This document shows, piece after piece, positions 8,620-17,177 of a stretch of 50,483 nucleotides of DNA; the stretch's first letter is position 1, and each line of letters begins with the position of its first letter. Location of the stretch: assembly GCA_013298865.1 (NCBI GenBank), contig JAAFJL010000014.1, forward strand, positions 1 to 50,483, read 5' to 3'. This DNA is from Cytophagales bacterium. Lineage in GTDB: Bacteria; Bacteroidota; Bacteroidia; Cytophagales; Spirosomataceae. The notes beneath the pieces were generated by a model that was not told the DNA's origin, made no database searches, and was given only the letters and a program-made list of their open reading frames with translations. Position numbers and translations under genes: made by a program.

Positions 8620-9064
8620 TGACTTGGGTTACGCTAATAATTTTCTTCTTAAATAATGGCTAAATCATTTGTATTAATTCAAAATAAGTAAAAATAAAAC
8701 TGATAATCAAGCACTTGAAAACACGCCCGTAAATCACTATACGTTTGAAAACTAAGTAGTTATTACTACGAAAAGTACATTTTTTTATAGAAATGTTTAT
8801 TCTTAAACATGATTGTTCAGAAAAACACACTTTTTTTGACTTAGGGGATTATTTTCAATCCTATTTCCTGAAAAAATATTTTTTTGCTTTTTTAAAACGA
8901 CTATTTTCAATGTATTTCTTTGAAATTTAACGCATTTTCCAGAAAAAGAGATTTTTTCAAATTTATCCGTTTCATAATTGAGTAGTAACACTTAAAAAAA
9001 TGTAATTTCATGAAAAATACCCTCTAAAATTGTAATTTTATGCCCAAACACTATTTTTATAATT
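8620..9064. other. AT-rich divergent intergenic region
   Basis: A 445-bp stretch between two divergently transcribed genes. It is very AT-rich with many T- and A-runs. It has no convincing reading frame, no strong hairpin and no complete promoter that I can defend. It presumably holds the promoters of both flanking genes. Confidence 0.6.
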
Positions 9065-9913
9065 ATGCAAAAATATTTTCTCTTTTTACTCTTTTCATTG
9101 ACTTGTTTCATTCTAAATGCCCAAGTTGAAACTCCTGACTCCACTAAAAAAACAACAGTATCTCCCACTGCTGCCGCCGATTCTGCTGATGACGAAGACG
9201 ACGAAATGCCGTCCACCGAAGAGCGAGAAAAATTGCCAGAATGGTACTATACAATTGCCTTGGATGGCGTCTATAACACTGGAAATGTGAACAGAGAACT
9301 TGTGGCTCTGAGGCTTTCATTGAATCATGAAAGGGAAAAATCTATTTGGGGGTTCTTTAGTTCACCCAAATTTCAATACGGAAGAAATAATGATTTATTG
9401 CAAGAAAGAGAACTGTTTTTTGATATGAATAATACTTTTTTCTACTCACAATCGGATGTTTACGGGCTTTTATTTGGTTCGGCAGAACAGAGTAATCTGA
9501 GAAAAATCAACTCCAGATGGATTGCTGGGGTTGGCGTTGGATACAAAATTTCGGGGGGAAAACGAAACCCCAAAGCTCGCCTAAAAGTGAGTATAAGTAA
9601 TGCTATTTTGAAAGAAGTAACTGACTTTTATACTCGTGAAGACCGCAATGTTTGGCGTAGTTCTACTCGTATAAAAATTAAAGCAGAAATTATTAAAGAC
9701 AAACTGAGTTTTAGCAATACAACTTTTATTCAACCGTCTTTGAATAGCTCTTACTTGCGATGGAATGCTTTTTCACAGGTAATTTTGAAAGTAGGAAAAC
9801 ACATTTCTTTTACGACTGCCTTAGAAAATAGCTTTGAAAATATCAATGTCGAGGGCGTAAAAAATACTCAGGTCAACGCTACGGTGGGCTTGGTATTTAG
9901 TCAGGCAAATTGA
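9065..9913 (+). CDS. DUF481 family outer-membrane protein
   Basis: A 282-residue protein with a signal peptide ending CFILNAQ at about residue 20, then an acidic, probably disordered segment (DSADDEDDEMPSTEEREKLP, about 39-58). The barrel that follows opens with WYYTIALDGVYNTGNVNRELVALRLSLNH and contains LLQERELFFDMNNTFFYSQSDVYGLLFGSAEQSNLRKINSRWIAGVGVGYK, the pattern of DUF481 (salt-induced outer-membrane protein family, YdiY-like). It ends with a beta-strand, ATVGLVFSQAN. DUF481 proteins are outer-membrane barrels of unclear function. It is a single gene flanked by long non-coding regions. The acidic spacer after the signal peptide is the only unusual part. Confidence 0.78.
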   Translation: MQKYFLFLLFSLTCFILNAQVETPDSTKKTTVSPTAAADSADDEDDEMPSTEEREKLPEWYYTIALDGVYNTGNVNRELVALRLSLNHEREKSIWGFFSSPKFQYGRNNDLLQERELFFDMNNTFFYSQSDVYGLLFGSAEQSNLRKINSRWIAGVGVGYKISGGKRNPKARLKVSISNAILKEVTDFYTREDRNVWRSSTRIKIKAEIIKDKLSFSNTTFIQPSLNSSYLRWNAFSQVILKVGKHISFTTALENSFENINVEGVKNTQVNATVGLVFSQAN

Positions 9914-9977
9914 TTCTGAGCGTTTTCCTCATTAAGCTGATAACGAACGACTTAGGAACGGGTAAATTCTATTATTT

Positions 9978-10066
9978 ATACGGAAGACATTGCTAACCGT
10001 GGAACGGTTGAGGTTTAATTTCACCTAAATAAGTTTATGTCTCAACCGTACCACGGATTCCCGTAT
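9978..10066. repeat. palindromic repeat, 16-bp arms
   Basis: CCGTGGAACGGTTGAG (9997-10012) pairs with CTCAACCGTACCACGG (10041-10056), with one mismatch, inside outer arms ATACGG (9978-9983) and CCGTAT (10061-10066). It is GC-richer than its surroundings, is not followed by a T-run and is about 65 bp past a stop codon. It looks like a REP-type extragenic palindrome. Confidence 0.78.
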
Positions 10067-10157
10067 GAATCATAGATGAACCAAAATTATTTGTAACGAA
10101 GTTCGCCCAAATGAAACTCTAATTTTCTATATGATTTGTTAATTTGGCTATCAAATT

Positions 10158-10295
10158 ATCCCGTAGGGATTTACTATTGGTAGAAAAAAACAATAAGTTT
10201 ACATTTTCATGCCGTAGGTATGATATTGTGTCATACCTACGGCATAAAAATCAGCTTAACCAATTTTTCTACCGATATATAATCCCGATGGGATT
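10158..10295. repeat. compound palindromic element upstream of an exported protein gene
   Basis: Three nested signals: flanking small hairpins ATCCC-GTA-GGGAT (10158-10170) and AATCCC-GAT-GGGATT (10281-10295); inner arms GGTAGAAAAA (10179-10188) and TTTTTCTACC (10264-10273); and a central perfect 15-bp stem ATGCCGTAGGTATGA (10209-10223) with its complement (10231-10245) around TATTGTG. The element is about 138 bp and ends 46 bp before the next start codon. Confidence 0.82.
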
Positions 10296-10340
10296 TTGCA
10301 ACATGACAATCTATTAATGTCGTTATCAACTAAAACTTCT

Positions 10341-11483
10341 ATGAAAAAAATACTTGTCTTTATTGGGGTTTTCTGTGCTGGAATTTCTGTTTTTGCCCAA
10401 AAGTCACAAGACTTTACGCTGAAAAATATGGACTTGCCCAATTCTCCAGCTTTTACGTTGATGGATGTCGCTCCATCTGTAATTGAACGCCCAAAATCTA
10501 CCAAAGCATTCGGATTGGGCATTCTGAATTCTGCCATTTCCAACAATGGAATTCCGCAAAATTATGCCATAGAAGTTACGCCATTTTGGTTGGTGAAATC
10601 CCCCAAAATGAATGCCTTGAAATTCTGGGGTCTGAATCGTACGCCAGAAGCCCAAAACAAGAATAATATTTTCGGAAATGTACGCCAAACTTCGGTATCT
10701 TTTGCATGGCTAAACACGCCAGCTTCAACGAAAGATACTTCTCAGAAATCTAAACAATTGGTCGCTTGGGGTTTAAAAGTCCCTTTAATTCAGGTCAGGA
10801 AGAAAGCGGATTTGAATGAGCTTTGGAACAATTATATCGACGTATTGAATTCTTTGAAAGACAAGCAAAAAGTGTTGGATTCGCTGTTTCAGAAATTAAT
10901 AGATGGTGATACGCTTGGTTACCGAAAAGACACGGCTGCATTTTGGAAAGGAATCAAAAAAGCACCTGCTGCTACCCAGAAAATCCAAAATCTGTTAGCT
11001 CAAAAACCTCTTTTTGCCGTGGATTTTGCGATTGCACAGAGTATTACTTTCGACAATTCTTCGTTTTCATCGAACCGTTTGGGAAGGTTTGGTTCATGGC
11101 TAACGGCTTGTTACGCCAATCCACTCAACAAAGATGATAGCCCCAATTATTTGAATATCTATGCAACGAGTCGCTATTTATTAGATAATTCCGTGATGAA
11201 TAAAGATAAAAAATTTGTCCAACAAAGTTTGTTTGATTTAGGGGCAAAAGTTGAGTTTGAATTCAATAATTTCTCATTTTCTTTGGAATATCTTAATCGT
11301 AATAATCTGGCAGACAGCAATTTAAGTACAGAAAGAACTTCTGGGCTGATTTCTTACAAAATCAATGAAAACGTAGCCATTTCTGGTACAATTGGGAAGA
11401 ATTTTGGCAAAGAAAACAATCTGATTTCTTTTCTTGGAATTAATTGGGGGTTAAGTAAGGGCGAGCAAACAAAGGTGCAGTAG
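10341..11483 (+). CDS. Exported protein of unknown family, probable outer-membrane barrel
   Basis: A 380-residue protein with a signal peptide, MKKILVFIGVFCAGISVFAQ, which fixes the ATG at 10341 over an in-frame TTG 45 bp upstream. I do not recognise the family. The N-terminal part holds LPNSPAFTLMDVAPSVIERPKS and predicted strands such as NYAIEVTPFWLV. The middle (about 170-240) looks helical and charged (NELWNNYIDVLNSLKDKQKVLDSLFQK). The C-terminal third has amphipathic strands (NFSFSLEYLNRNNL, SGLISYKINENVAISGTIGKNFG), ending near NLISFLGINWGLS, which suggests a barrel. Related uncharacterised beta-barrels are common in Bacteroidota. A compound palindrome precedes it and a terminator follows. 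No function is proposed. Confidence 0.6.
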   Translation: MKKILVFIGVFCAGISVFAQKSQDFTLKNMDLPNSPAFTLMDVAPSVIERPKSTKAFGLGILNSAISNNGIPQNYAIEVTPFWLVKSPKMNALKFWGLNRTPEAQNKNNIFGNVRQTSVSFAWLNTPASTKDTSQKSKQLVAWGLKVPLIQVRKKADLNELWNNYIDVLNSLKDKQKVLDSLFQKLIDGDTLGYRKDTAAFWKGIKKAPAATQKIQNLLAQKPLFAVDFAIAQSITFDNSSFSSNRLGRFGSWLTACYANPLNKDDSPNYLNIYATSRYLLDNSVMNKDKKFVQQSLFDLGAKVEFEFNNFSFSLEYLNRNNLADSNLSTERTSGLISYKINENVAISGTIGKNFGKENNLISFLGINWGLSKGEQTKVQ

Positions 11484-11497
11484 GGGAGAGTTTCAAG

Positions 11498-11527
11498 AAA
11501 AAAGCTCCACTAATAGCAGAGCTTTTT
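11498..11527 (+). terminator. intrinsic terminator
   Basis: AAAAAAGCTC (11498-11507) pairs with GAGCTTTTT (11519-11527), loop of about 11 nt, then Ts. It lies 15 bp after the stop codon of the unknown exported protein. Confidence 0.85.
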
Positions 11528-11668
11528 ACAATATTAACCATTTTTATAATTCTATATTGAGTTACAAAGATACAAAAAAACAGGAATTTTCTATCCATGA
11601 AATTTTCTGTATTTTTTCCTTGTTATGAACATTAAGAACTGGAATCAATAATCGAAAACATCAAAAAT

Positions 11669-12694
11669 ATGAACTTTAAATTATTAGGAAAAAGCGGGTT
11701 AAGAGTGTCGGAAGTGTGTTTGGGAACAATGACTTTCGGGACGGAATGGGGTTGGGGAGCGGATTACGAAACTTCAAAATCAGTCTTTGAGGCATACTCC
11801 AACGCAGGAGGAAATTTCATAGATACCGCCAATCGCTATACGGAAGGGACTTCTGAAAAAATGTGCGGAGAATTTATTGCCTCAGATCGTGACCATTTTG
11901 TTTTGGCAACTAAATATTCACTTTTTGATAGAAAAGGTGATCCTAATTTCTCTGGAAATCATCGTAAAAATATGATTCGCTCTGTCAATGAATCTTTGAA
12001 AAGACTCAACACCGACTACATTGACCTTCTGTGGGTACACGCTTGGGACGGTACAACGCCAGTTGAGGAATTAATGCGTGGTTTGGACGATTTGGTATCT
12101 TCTGGAAAAGTCAACTATATCGGGATTTCTGATACGCCTGCTTGGGTGGTGTCACAGGCAAATACCCTTGCAGATTTGCGTGGATGGCATCGTTTCGTGG
12201 GTTTACAGATTGAATATTCTTTGATTCAGCGTACTCCAGAAAGGGATTTACTGCCTATGGCAAAGGCTTTGGATATTGCCATTACTCCTTGGGCACCATT
12301 GGCTGGTGGGGCATTGTCAGGTAAATATTTGAAAGGAGAAAAAGGGCGTGTTCCCGAAAATAGCATCAGAAATAATGAGCGTTCACAGAAAATTGCTCGT
12401 GAAGTTGTTGCCATTGCCGAGGAACTGGGCGTAACTCCATCACAAGTAGCAATGAATTGGACTCGTCAGCAAAATCAAGTAGTTATTCCGATTGTCGGGG
12501 CGAGAACTTTAGCACAAATAGAAGATTCTTTAGGTTGCGTAAATTTCAAAATTCCTCAAGAAGCCATGGACAGGTTAGACGAAGTAAGCAAGGTAGAAAT
12601 GGGATTTCCGCATGATTTCTTGGCATCAGACGGTGTAAGAAAAGTAATATCTGGCGAAACTTGGGAAATGATTGATAATCATAGGAAGTTGTAG
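11669..12694 (+). CDS. Aldo/keto reductase
   Basis: A cytoplasmic NADPH-dependent oxidoreductase of 341 residues with a complete (beta/alpha)8 AKR sequence. The catalytic tetrad reads Asp52 (NFIDTANRY), Tyr57, Lys82 (LATKYS) and His124 (LLWVHAWD). Cofactor-binding segments appear near the C terminus (TPWAPLAGGALSGKY, VIPIVGARTLAQIEDSLG). The N terminus MNFKLLGKSGLRVSEVCLGTMTFG is standard for the YajO/YghZ-like branch, and the length is normal. Physiological substrates cannot be read from sequence; generic carbonyl reduction is the safe statement. It is monocistronic, with a palindrome at 12726-12759 downstream. Confidence 0.93.
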   Translation: MNFKLLGKSGLRVSEVCLGTMTFGTEWGWGADYETSKSVFEAYSNAGGNFIDTANRYTEGTSEKMCGEFIASDRDHFVLATKYSLFDRKGDPNFSGNHRKNMIRSVNESLKRLNTDYIDLLWVHAWDGTTPVEELMRGLDDLVSSGKVNYIGISDTPAWVVSQANTLADLRGWHRFVGLQIEYSLIQRTPERDLLPMAKALDIAITPWAPLAGGALSGKYLKGEKGRVPENSIRNNERSQKIAREVVAIAEELGVTPSQVAMNWTRQQNQVVIPIVGARTLAQIEDSLGCVNFKIPQEAMDRLDEVSKVEMGFPHDFLASDGVRKVISGETWEMIDNHRKL

Positions 12695-12725
12695 TTGAAA
12701 ATGTAGAAAGTTTTGCCTCAATAGG

Positions 12726-12759
12726 AGATTTGACAACTTTTGAAAAAGTTGTCAAATCT
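12726..12759. repeat. perfect palindrome, variant of the element at 1433-1467
   Basis: AGATTTGACAACTTTT (12726-12741), a 2-nt spacer, then its exact complement (12744-12759). Compared with the 1433-1467 copy, one position changes from T to C on the left arm and A to G on the right, keeping the stem intact. It sits between convergent genes and may act as a two-way terminator. Confidence 0.82.
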
Positions 12760-12778
12760 TACTCTGCATCTTTAATTC

Positions 12779-13333
12779 TCATTTGTTTTTTACACAATAT
12801 TCAATTTCATCTCGGTAAATATAGAGAATTTCTTCAATGTCTGTCGGGGTGATTTCTGCTTCTTGAAACGGTGCTGGGAACTCTTCAATTAACAAAGATT
12901 TTTTACCTTCTAAATCTCCCAGTAGTTGTTCTGCCCCTTTGCGTGTACCGCTATGAAGGTATATTTTTTCAGGAAATAGCTTCAAAAAATTGCCAATTCT
13001 GAAAGCCGTATCGAAGACCGTTAACTCTCCAATATTTTCAGAATTTGCTTTATCTACAATACTAAAAACATCATCAAAATTTGTTGATTTTTTCAAATCC
13101 TCCTCCAAAATTGCTAATTTTTCTGCCCAATTGTTCAACGCTGTTCGTCCAACTCTTCTTTGATGAAAATGCGTTTTATTATTCCCGTCAACCGCCTTAG
13201 CCGCAACCTGAATAGCATCTGTCAAACTCTCTTGTTCAACACAAAAAGCAAGATGTTGGTCGGGTTCTCTTTGTCCATACATTTTGTATCGACTAATAAT
13301 TCTTTCCAATTTAGGAATATTGTAAACTCTCAT
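12779..13333 (-). CDS. Conserved hypothetical protein, soluble
   Basis: A 184-residue protein with no signal peptide or membrane segment, and a family I do not recognise. Visible landmarks are HFHQRRVGRTALNNWAEKL (about 75-93), which is basic and helical, and VFDTAFRIGNFLKLFPEKIYLHSGTRKGAEQLLG (about 126-159), which reads as two helices around a short hairpin followed by T-R-K-G. The last 30 residues are acidic. The helical character with clustered basic residues would suit nucleic-acid binding, but that is a guess. It is the last gene of a minus-strand run, 33 bp after the VOC gene, so probably co-transcribed with it. Confidence 0.65.
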   Translation of the reverse strand: MRVYNIPKLERIISRYKMYGQREPDQHLAFCVEQESLTDAIQVAAKAVDGNNKTHFHQRRVGRTALNNWAEKLAILEEDLKKSTNFDDVFSIVDKANSENIGELTVFDTAFRIGNFLKLFPEKIYLHSGTRKGAEQLLGDLEGKKSLLIEEFPAPFQEAEITPTDIEEILYIYRDEIEYCVKNK

Positions 13334-13366
13334 AAGGCATTGATTTTGAGTGATTTATAAAGAAAT

Positions 13367-13759
13367 TTATCCCATAGCGGTACAAATTTCTATCAAAAAT
13401 CCGTCTATATCACGGATATAAGCTACGGTTTGTCCCCAAGGTTTTTGCTTAGGTTCTTCGGTAATTGTTGCCCCTGCATTTAGGGCTTTTTCGATTGTTT
13501 CGGTTACATTGTCTGTTATCAAGCCTACTTCAATTCCGAAAGGTTGATTAGCCAAAATACTCTCTAAAAAACCACTTTTTAAATTTGAATCTGCCAATTC
13601 TTTCGAGGCAAATGACAGTGTGGTTTCGCCTGTGTTTAACTCGCCATAATCGTTGTCTGGCGTGATGAATTTTCTTTCAAAACCAAAGGCATTTTCGTAA
13701 AATTCAATTGATTTTGTTACGTCTGAAACGTATAAGATTGTATATCCGAATTTGACCAT
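13367..13759 (-). CDS. VOC family protein (glyoxalase/bleomycin-resistance fold)
   Basis: A 130-residue protein with the two beta-alpha-beta-beta-beta modules of the vicinal oxygen chelate superfamily. The first is GYTILYVSDVTKSIEFYENAFGFERKFITPDNDYGELNTGETTLSFAS (about 4-52). The second includes FGIEVGLITDNVTETIEKALNAGATI and WGQTVAYIRDIDGFLIEIC. The acidic residue in FLIEICTA near the C terminus is the usual metal-ligand position, and a full metal site cannot be confirmed by eye. It may be an isomerase, dioxygenase or binding protein. It begins 34 bp after the giant FG-GAP lipoprotein gene and is followed 33 bp later by a hypothetical gene. Confidence 0.88.
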   Translation of the reverse strand: MVKFGYTILYVSDVTKSIEFYENAFGFERKFITPDNDYGELNTGETTLSFASKELADSNLKSGFLESILANQPFGIEVGLITDNVTETIEKALNAGATITEEPKQKPWGQTVAYIRDIDGFLIEICTAMG

Positions 13760-13793
13760 TTGCTTGTTTATTATAGTTTATGAATGGACAAAA

Positions 13794-16700
13794 TTACTTC
13801 AACCCAAACACCTGTGCATTGTCATTGTTTTTGGCTAAAACTATTAGTTCTTTTCCGCCCGCAGATTTAACTTTTTGCATTTTCCTGACTTGTCCTTTTA
13901 CAAAAAAACCTGAGTTTTTTGGCAATACAGGTTTGAAATTTCCTTTGCCTGTTCCTTCTAAAACCAAACCAAAATTGGCGTCGTATCTTCCTACTTCGGG
14001 CAGTACGTCATAGAAATTTCCTGCTAATAAAATATCTAATTTCCCATCTTTATTGTAGTCCATCGTTTCTATTCCGTAAATAGGCGAATATTGAGCTTCG
14101 ATTGGTAATGTTTTCAAAGTAAATTTAAAATTACCATCATTGATTAAAATCGAAGTATTATTATTGGTCGCTTTTCTGGTTATGGCAGATGATAATTGTT
14201 CACTGCTAAAAACCTCATCAATGGCTTTACCTGCATATTCTGCAAACTTCAAAAACTTCACTTTTATACTCGGTACAGCTTTCTGGAGGTCATGTTTTAG
14301 CACCATTGGGTAAGTTTTTCCGTCTTCGGTGTAGCAGGTAATTACTTGTTCGAGTGTTCCATTTTTGTCTGCATCAAAGGCGTACATTTCTGCTGGTTGG
14401 GTTTCTGTGGCTTTCAGTTTTGCATTTTGTCCGAGATTCCCTACAATAAAATCCATGTCACCGTCAGCATCTACATCGGCTGGTTTTATGCAATTCCACC
14501 AACCTTCAGAGTTGGCAATTGGGGCTTGTGCCGTCAAAGTTCTCCCTTTTTCATTTTTAAAAACTCTGATTGCCGACCAATCTCCCACAACAACCAAATC
14601 ATCGTATCCGTCCTTGTCAATATCCGTCCAAGTGGCGTCTGTAACCATACCCAAAGATTCAATTTCTGGCATATATCTTTTCGAGAAATTCTTGAAAAAC
14701 CCTGTCCCATCATTGGTCAAAAGATAACTTTGTGGAGAAATTCCGTACTTTCCAGAAATCATTCTGCTACCTACGAATAAATCTAAATCTCCATCTTTAT
14801 CAAAATCAGAAGCCGTAACTGTCGAACCATTATCATACATTTGGGGCAATCTAAAATCCATTGAAAAATTCCCTTTACCATCATTCAAAAACAGTAAGTC
14901 TTTCAATTCCAGTGCATTAGGTTCAAACTCATTGCTCCCTGTTACCACAAAAAGGTCTAAATCTTTATCTCCATCTGCATCAAAGAAAATCGCATCGGTA
15001 TCTTCTGTTGTTGAGGCATCCATGAAAGCTAACTGATTAGAAGCAACAAATTTTCCATTTTTCTGAATAAATAACTTCTTCTGCTTACCAGTCGCACCGC
15101 CAAAGAAAATATCCTCTTGCCCGTCTCCGTTTACATCGCCAACTGCCATGGCAGGTCCTTGGGTAGATAACATTTGCTTCAGCAAAGCATCCCGATTATA
15201 ATCCACAAAGAAACTTTCTTCGTGCTTATACGCAAGCGAATTTGCCGTAATATCGGTGAATTTTGCCTCTGCTTTTGGAACACTTTGAATAAATTTCTGA
15301 TTCGCCGCCGCATAATCTAACTGTAATGTCTGATTGGCTTTTACACCTTTCAAAACTTGTTTTTTATCATCTTGCCAAATCACCGAGAGGGAATCTATCG
15401 CAGGATTTTCACCCAAACCAAATACCAAAACCAAATCTGATGATGACTGAAAACCACGGTTGGGCATTTGTTGTAAATACTGCATTTCTCCTTTTTGGTG
15501 AACATAAACTTTCGCTCCAATTCCATTCTGATTGTTGCCCGTTCCTTTGAGTTTTACTCGCAAAAAATTACTTTTATTTTTTTCTACCGAACGATTTCTG
15601 AACACACCCAATGGCGAATTATTGTTGTTCACAATCAAATCAATATCACCGTCATTGTCCAAATCGCCATAAGCAGAACCATTTGAAAAACTTGGTTTTC
15701 CTAAACCCAAATCGAAGGCTTTGTTATTGAATTTCAGGTTACCTTCATTCAAAAAAGCATAGTTTGGAACGGGCTTCGTATCTATTTTATCAACAAACTC
15801 TTTATAGTCAAACTTCTGAGCCTCAATGACTTTCTGCATCGTATTAGCATCTCCCAAAAAAGCCACATAGTCTTGATCTGTCAAATCTTTTACGATACCA
15901 TTCGCCACAAAAACATCTTTCTTACCGTCATTATTCATGTCAAAAATCAAAGCCCCCCAACTCCAATCTGTTGCATGAACACCCGCCAATCTGGCAACTT
16001 CACTAAACGTACCGTCTCCATTATTGAGGTGCAAATTATTCTGCATATACTGGTACCAATAATCCTTTTCGAGCTTAAATTTGAACAAATCATAGCCTTC
16101 ATATTGGGATGTCAATTTCAAACGAACATCATTCGCAGGCAACATATCCGTCACGAAAATATCAAGGTTTCCATCATTGTTAATATCCGCAATATCTGCC
16201 CCCATAGATGCCGCCGAAATATGTTGCATTTGCTCTTCGAGTACCTCCTTGAATGTCCCATTTTTTTGGTTAACATACAGATAATCACGCTCATAGAAGT
16301 CGTTAGAAATATAAATATCCAACCAATTATCATTGTTCACATCCCCAATCGTGATTCCCAAACCGAAGCCTATCAAGCTCCCAAAAATTCCAGCTTCCTG
16401 CGAAACATCTGTAAAATGTGGCGTTCCACCCTTTTGAGATAAAGGGCTATCATTCCTAAACAATTTATCACCGCCTAACTTGTCCCTTTCATTTCTGAAA
16501 TTCTGATAATTCAAGCGACCAATATCCGTAAAACTGTTATTAAGTAAGTACATATCCAAGTCACCATCACGGTCATAATCGAAAAAGGCAGCGTGTGTGC
16601 TAAATGCCTCTGCATCCTGTAAACTCGCTTCTGCCGCTTTTTCGGTAAAAGTCATGTTGCCATTATTGATGTACAGTTCGTTGGCTCTGTCTTTCTTATC

Positions 16701-17129
16701 TGCCTGCTTTTCGCTCGAACGATTTCCAGAATTACACACATAAATATCTACAAATCCATCGCCATTCACGTCCGCAAAAGTTACGCCTGTACTCCAAGAA
16801 TGCTTCCCTTTTACCCCTGCTTTTTCAGAAATGTCTTCAAACTCAAAATTTCCTTTGTTCAGGTAGAGTTTATTATCTTCAAAATTAGAAGTCACAAAAA
16901 CGTCGGAAAGTCCATCGTTATTAATGTCCCCAATTGCTACACCACCACCATTATAAAAATTTCTATAATTGAAAATATTAAAGCCCTTCTCTTCTTTCAA
17001 TTGGTTTACAAAATCAATGTGCGTAACATCAGCAGACATTTCCTCGAATAAGGGGTCTGAGGGCGTTTCAGAGTTACTGCATGAAAATAAAATAATTGTC
17101 AGAAAAAGTATGTATGAAAACTTTTGCAT
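13794..17129 (-). CDS. FG-GAP/VCBS repeat lipoprotein with ASPIC/UnbV domain (CRTAC1-like)
   Basis: An 1111-residue lipoprotein with lipobox LFSC (Cys17). Repeated calcium-binding loops of the D-x-N-x-D-G-x-x-D type run through it: GDINNDGLSD (67-76), ADVNGDGFVD (about 119), DYDRDGDLD (about 184), GDVNNDNWLD, ADINNDGNLD, GDLDNDGDID and several after residue 640. These form beta-propellers as in integrin alpha and CRTAC1 proteins. An ASPIC/UnbV domain lies at about 535-600 (NGIGAKVYVHQKGEMQYLQQMPNRGFQSSSDLVLVFGLG). Such proteins are surface or periplasmic lipoproteins, probably for binding glycans or proteins; no enzyme activity is established. It follows a paralogue by 48 bp in the SusCD minus-strand block. 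An antisense 189-codon open frame at 15873-16442 is a codon-bias artefact. Confidence 0.92.
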   Translation of the reverse strand: MQKFSYILFLTIILFSCSNSETPSDPLFEEMSADVTHIDFVNQLKEEKGFNIFNYRNFYNGGGVAIGDINNDGLSDVFVTSNFEDNKLYLNKGNFEFEDISEKAGVKGKHSWSTGVTFADVNGDGFVDIYVCNSGNRSSEKQADKKDRANELYINNGNMTFTEKAAEASLQDAEAFSTHAAFFDYDRDGDLDMYLLNNSFTDIGRLNYQNFRNERDKLGGDKLFRNDSPLSQKGGTPHFTDVSQEAGIFGSLIGFGLGITIGDVNNDNWLDIYISNDFYERDYLYVNQKNGTFKEVLEEQMQHISAASMGADIADINNDGNLDIFVTDMLPANDVRLKLTSQYEGYDLFKFKLEKDYWYQYMQNNLHLNNGDGTFSEVARLAGVHATDWSWGALIFDMNNDGKKDVFVANGIVKDLTDQDYVAFLGDANTMQKVIEAQKFDYKEFVDKIDTKPVPNYAFLNEGNLKFNNKAFDLGLGKPSFSNGSAYGDLDNDGDIDLIVNNNNSPLGVFRNRSVEKNKSNFLRVKLKGTGNNQNGIGAKVYVHQKGEMQYLQQMPNRGFQSSSDLVLVFGLGENPAIDSLSVIWQDDKKQVLKGVKANQTLQLDYAAANQKFIQSVPKAEAKFTDITANSLAYKHEESFFVDYNRDALLKQMLSTQGPAMAVGDVNGDGQEDIFFGGATGKQKKLFIQKNGKFVASNQLAFMDASTTEDTDAIFFDADGDKDLDLFVVTGSNEFEPNALELKDLLFLNDGKGNFSMDFRLPQMYDNGSTVTASDFDKDGDLDLFVGSRMISGKYGISPQSYLLTNDGTGFFKNFSKRYMPEIESLGMVTDATWTDIDKDGYDDLVVVGDWSAIRVFKNEKGRTLTAQAPIANSEGWWNCIKPADVDADGDMDFIVGNLGQNAKLKATETQPAEMYAFDADKNGTLEQVITCYTEDGKTYPMVLKHDLQKAVPSIKVKFLKFAEYAGKAIDEVFSSEQLSSAITRKATNNNTSILINDGNFKFTLKTLPIEAQYSPIYGIETMDYNKDGKLDILLAGNFYDVLPEVGRYDANFGLVLEGTGKGNFKPVLPKNSGFFVKGQVRKMQKVKSAGGKELIVLAKNNDNAQVFGLK

Positions 17130-17177
17130 TGAAATTTTTGGTTAGTTTTTATTGATGCGAATAAGGAATTTGATTTT

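Noticed and set aside
8803-8991. A 62-codon minus-strand open frame in the 8.6-9.1 kb spacer
   Set aside because: It has a Lys/Asn/Phe-rich translation, no start context and no similarity to any known small protein.
15873-16442. A 189-codon open frame antisense to the FG-GAP lipoprotein gene
   Set aside because: Its translation is Ile/Arg-rich with no domain, and it arises because the repeated D-x-N-x-D-G codons lack stops on the opposite strand.
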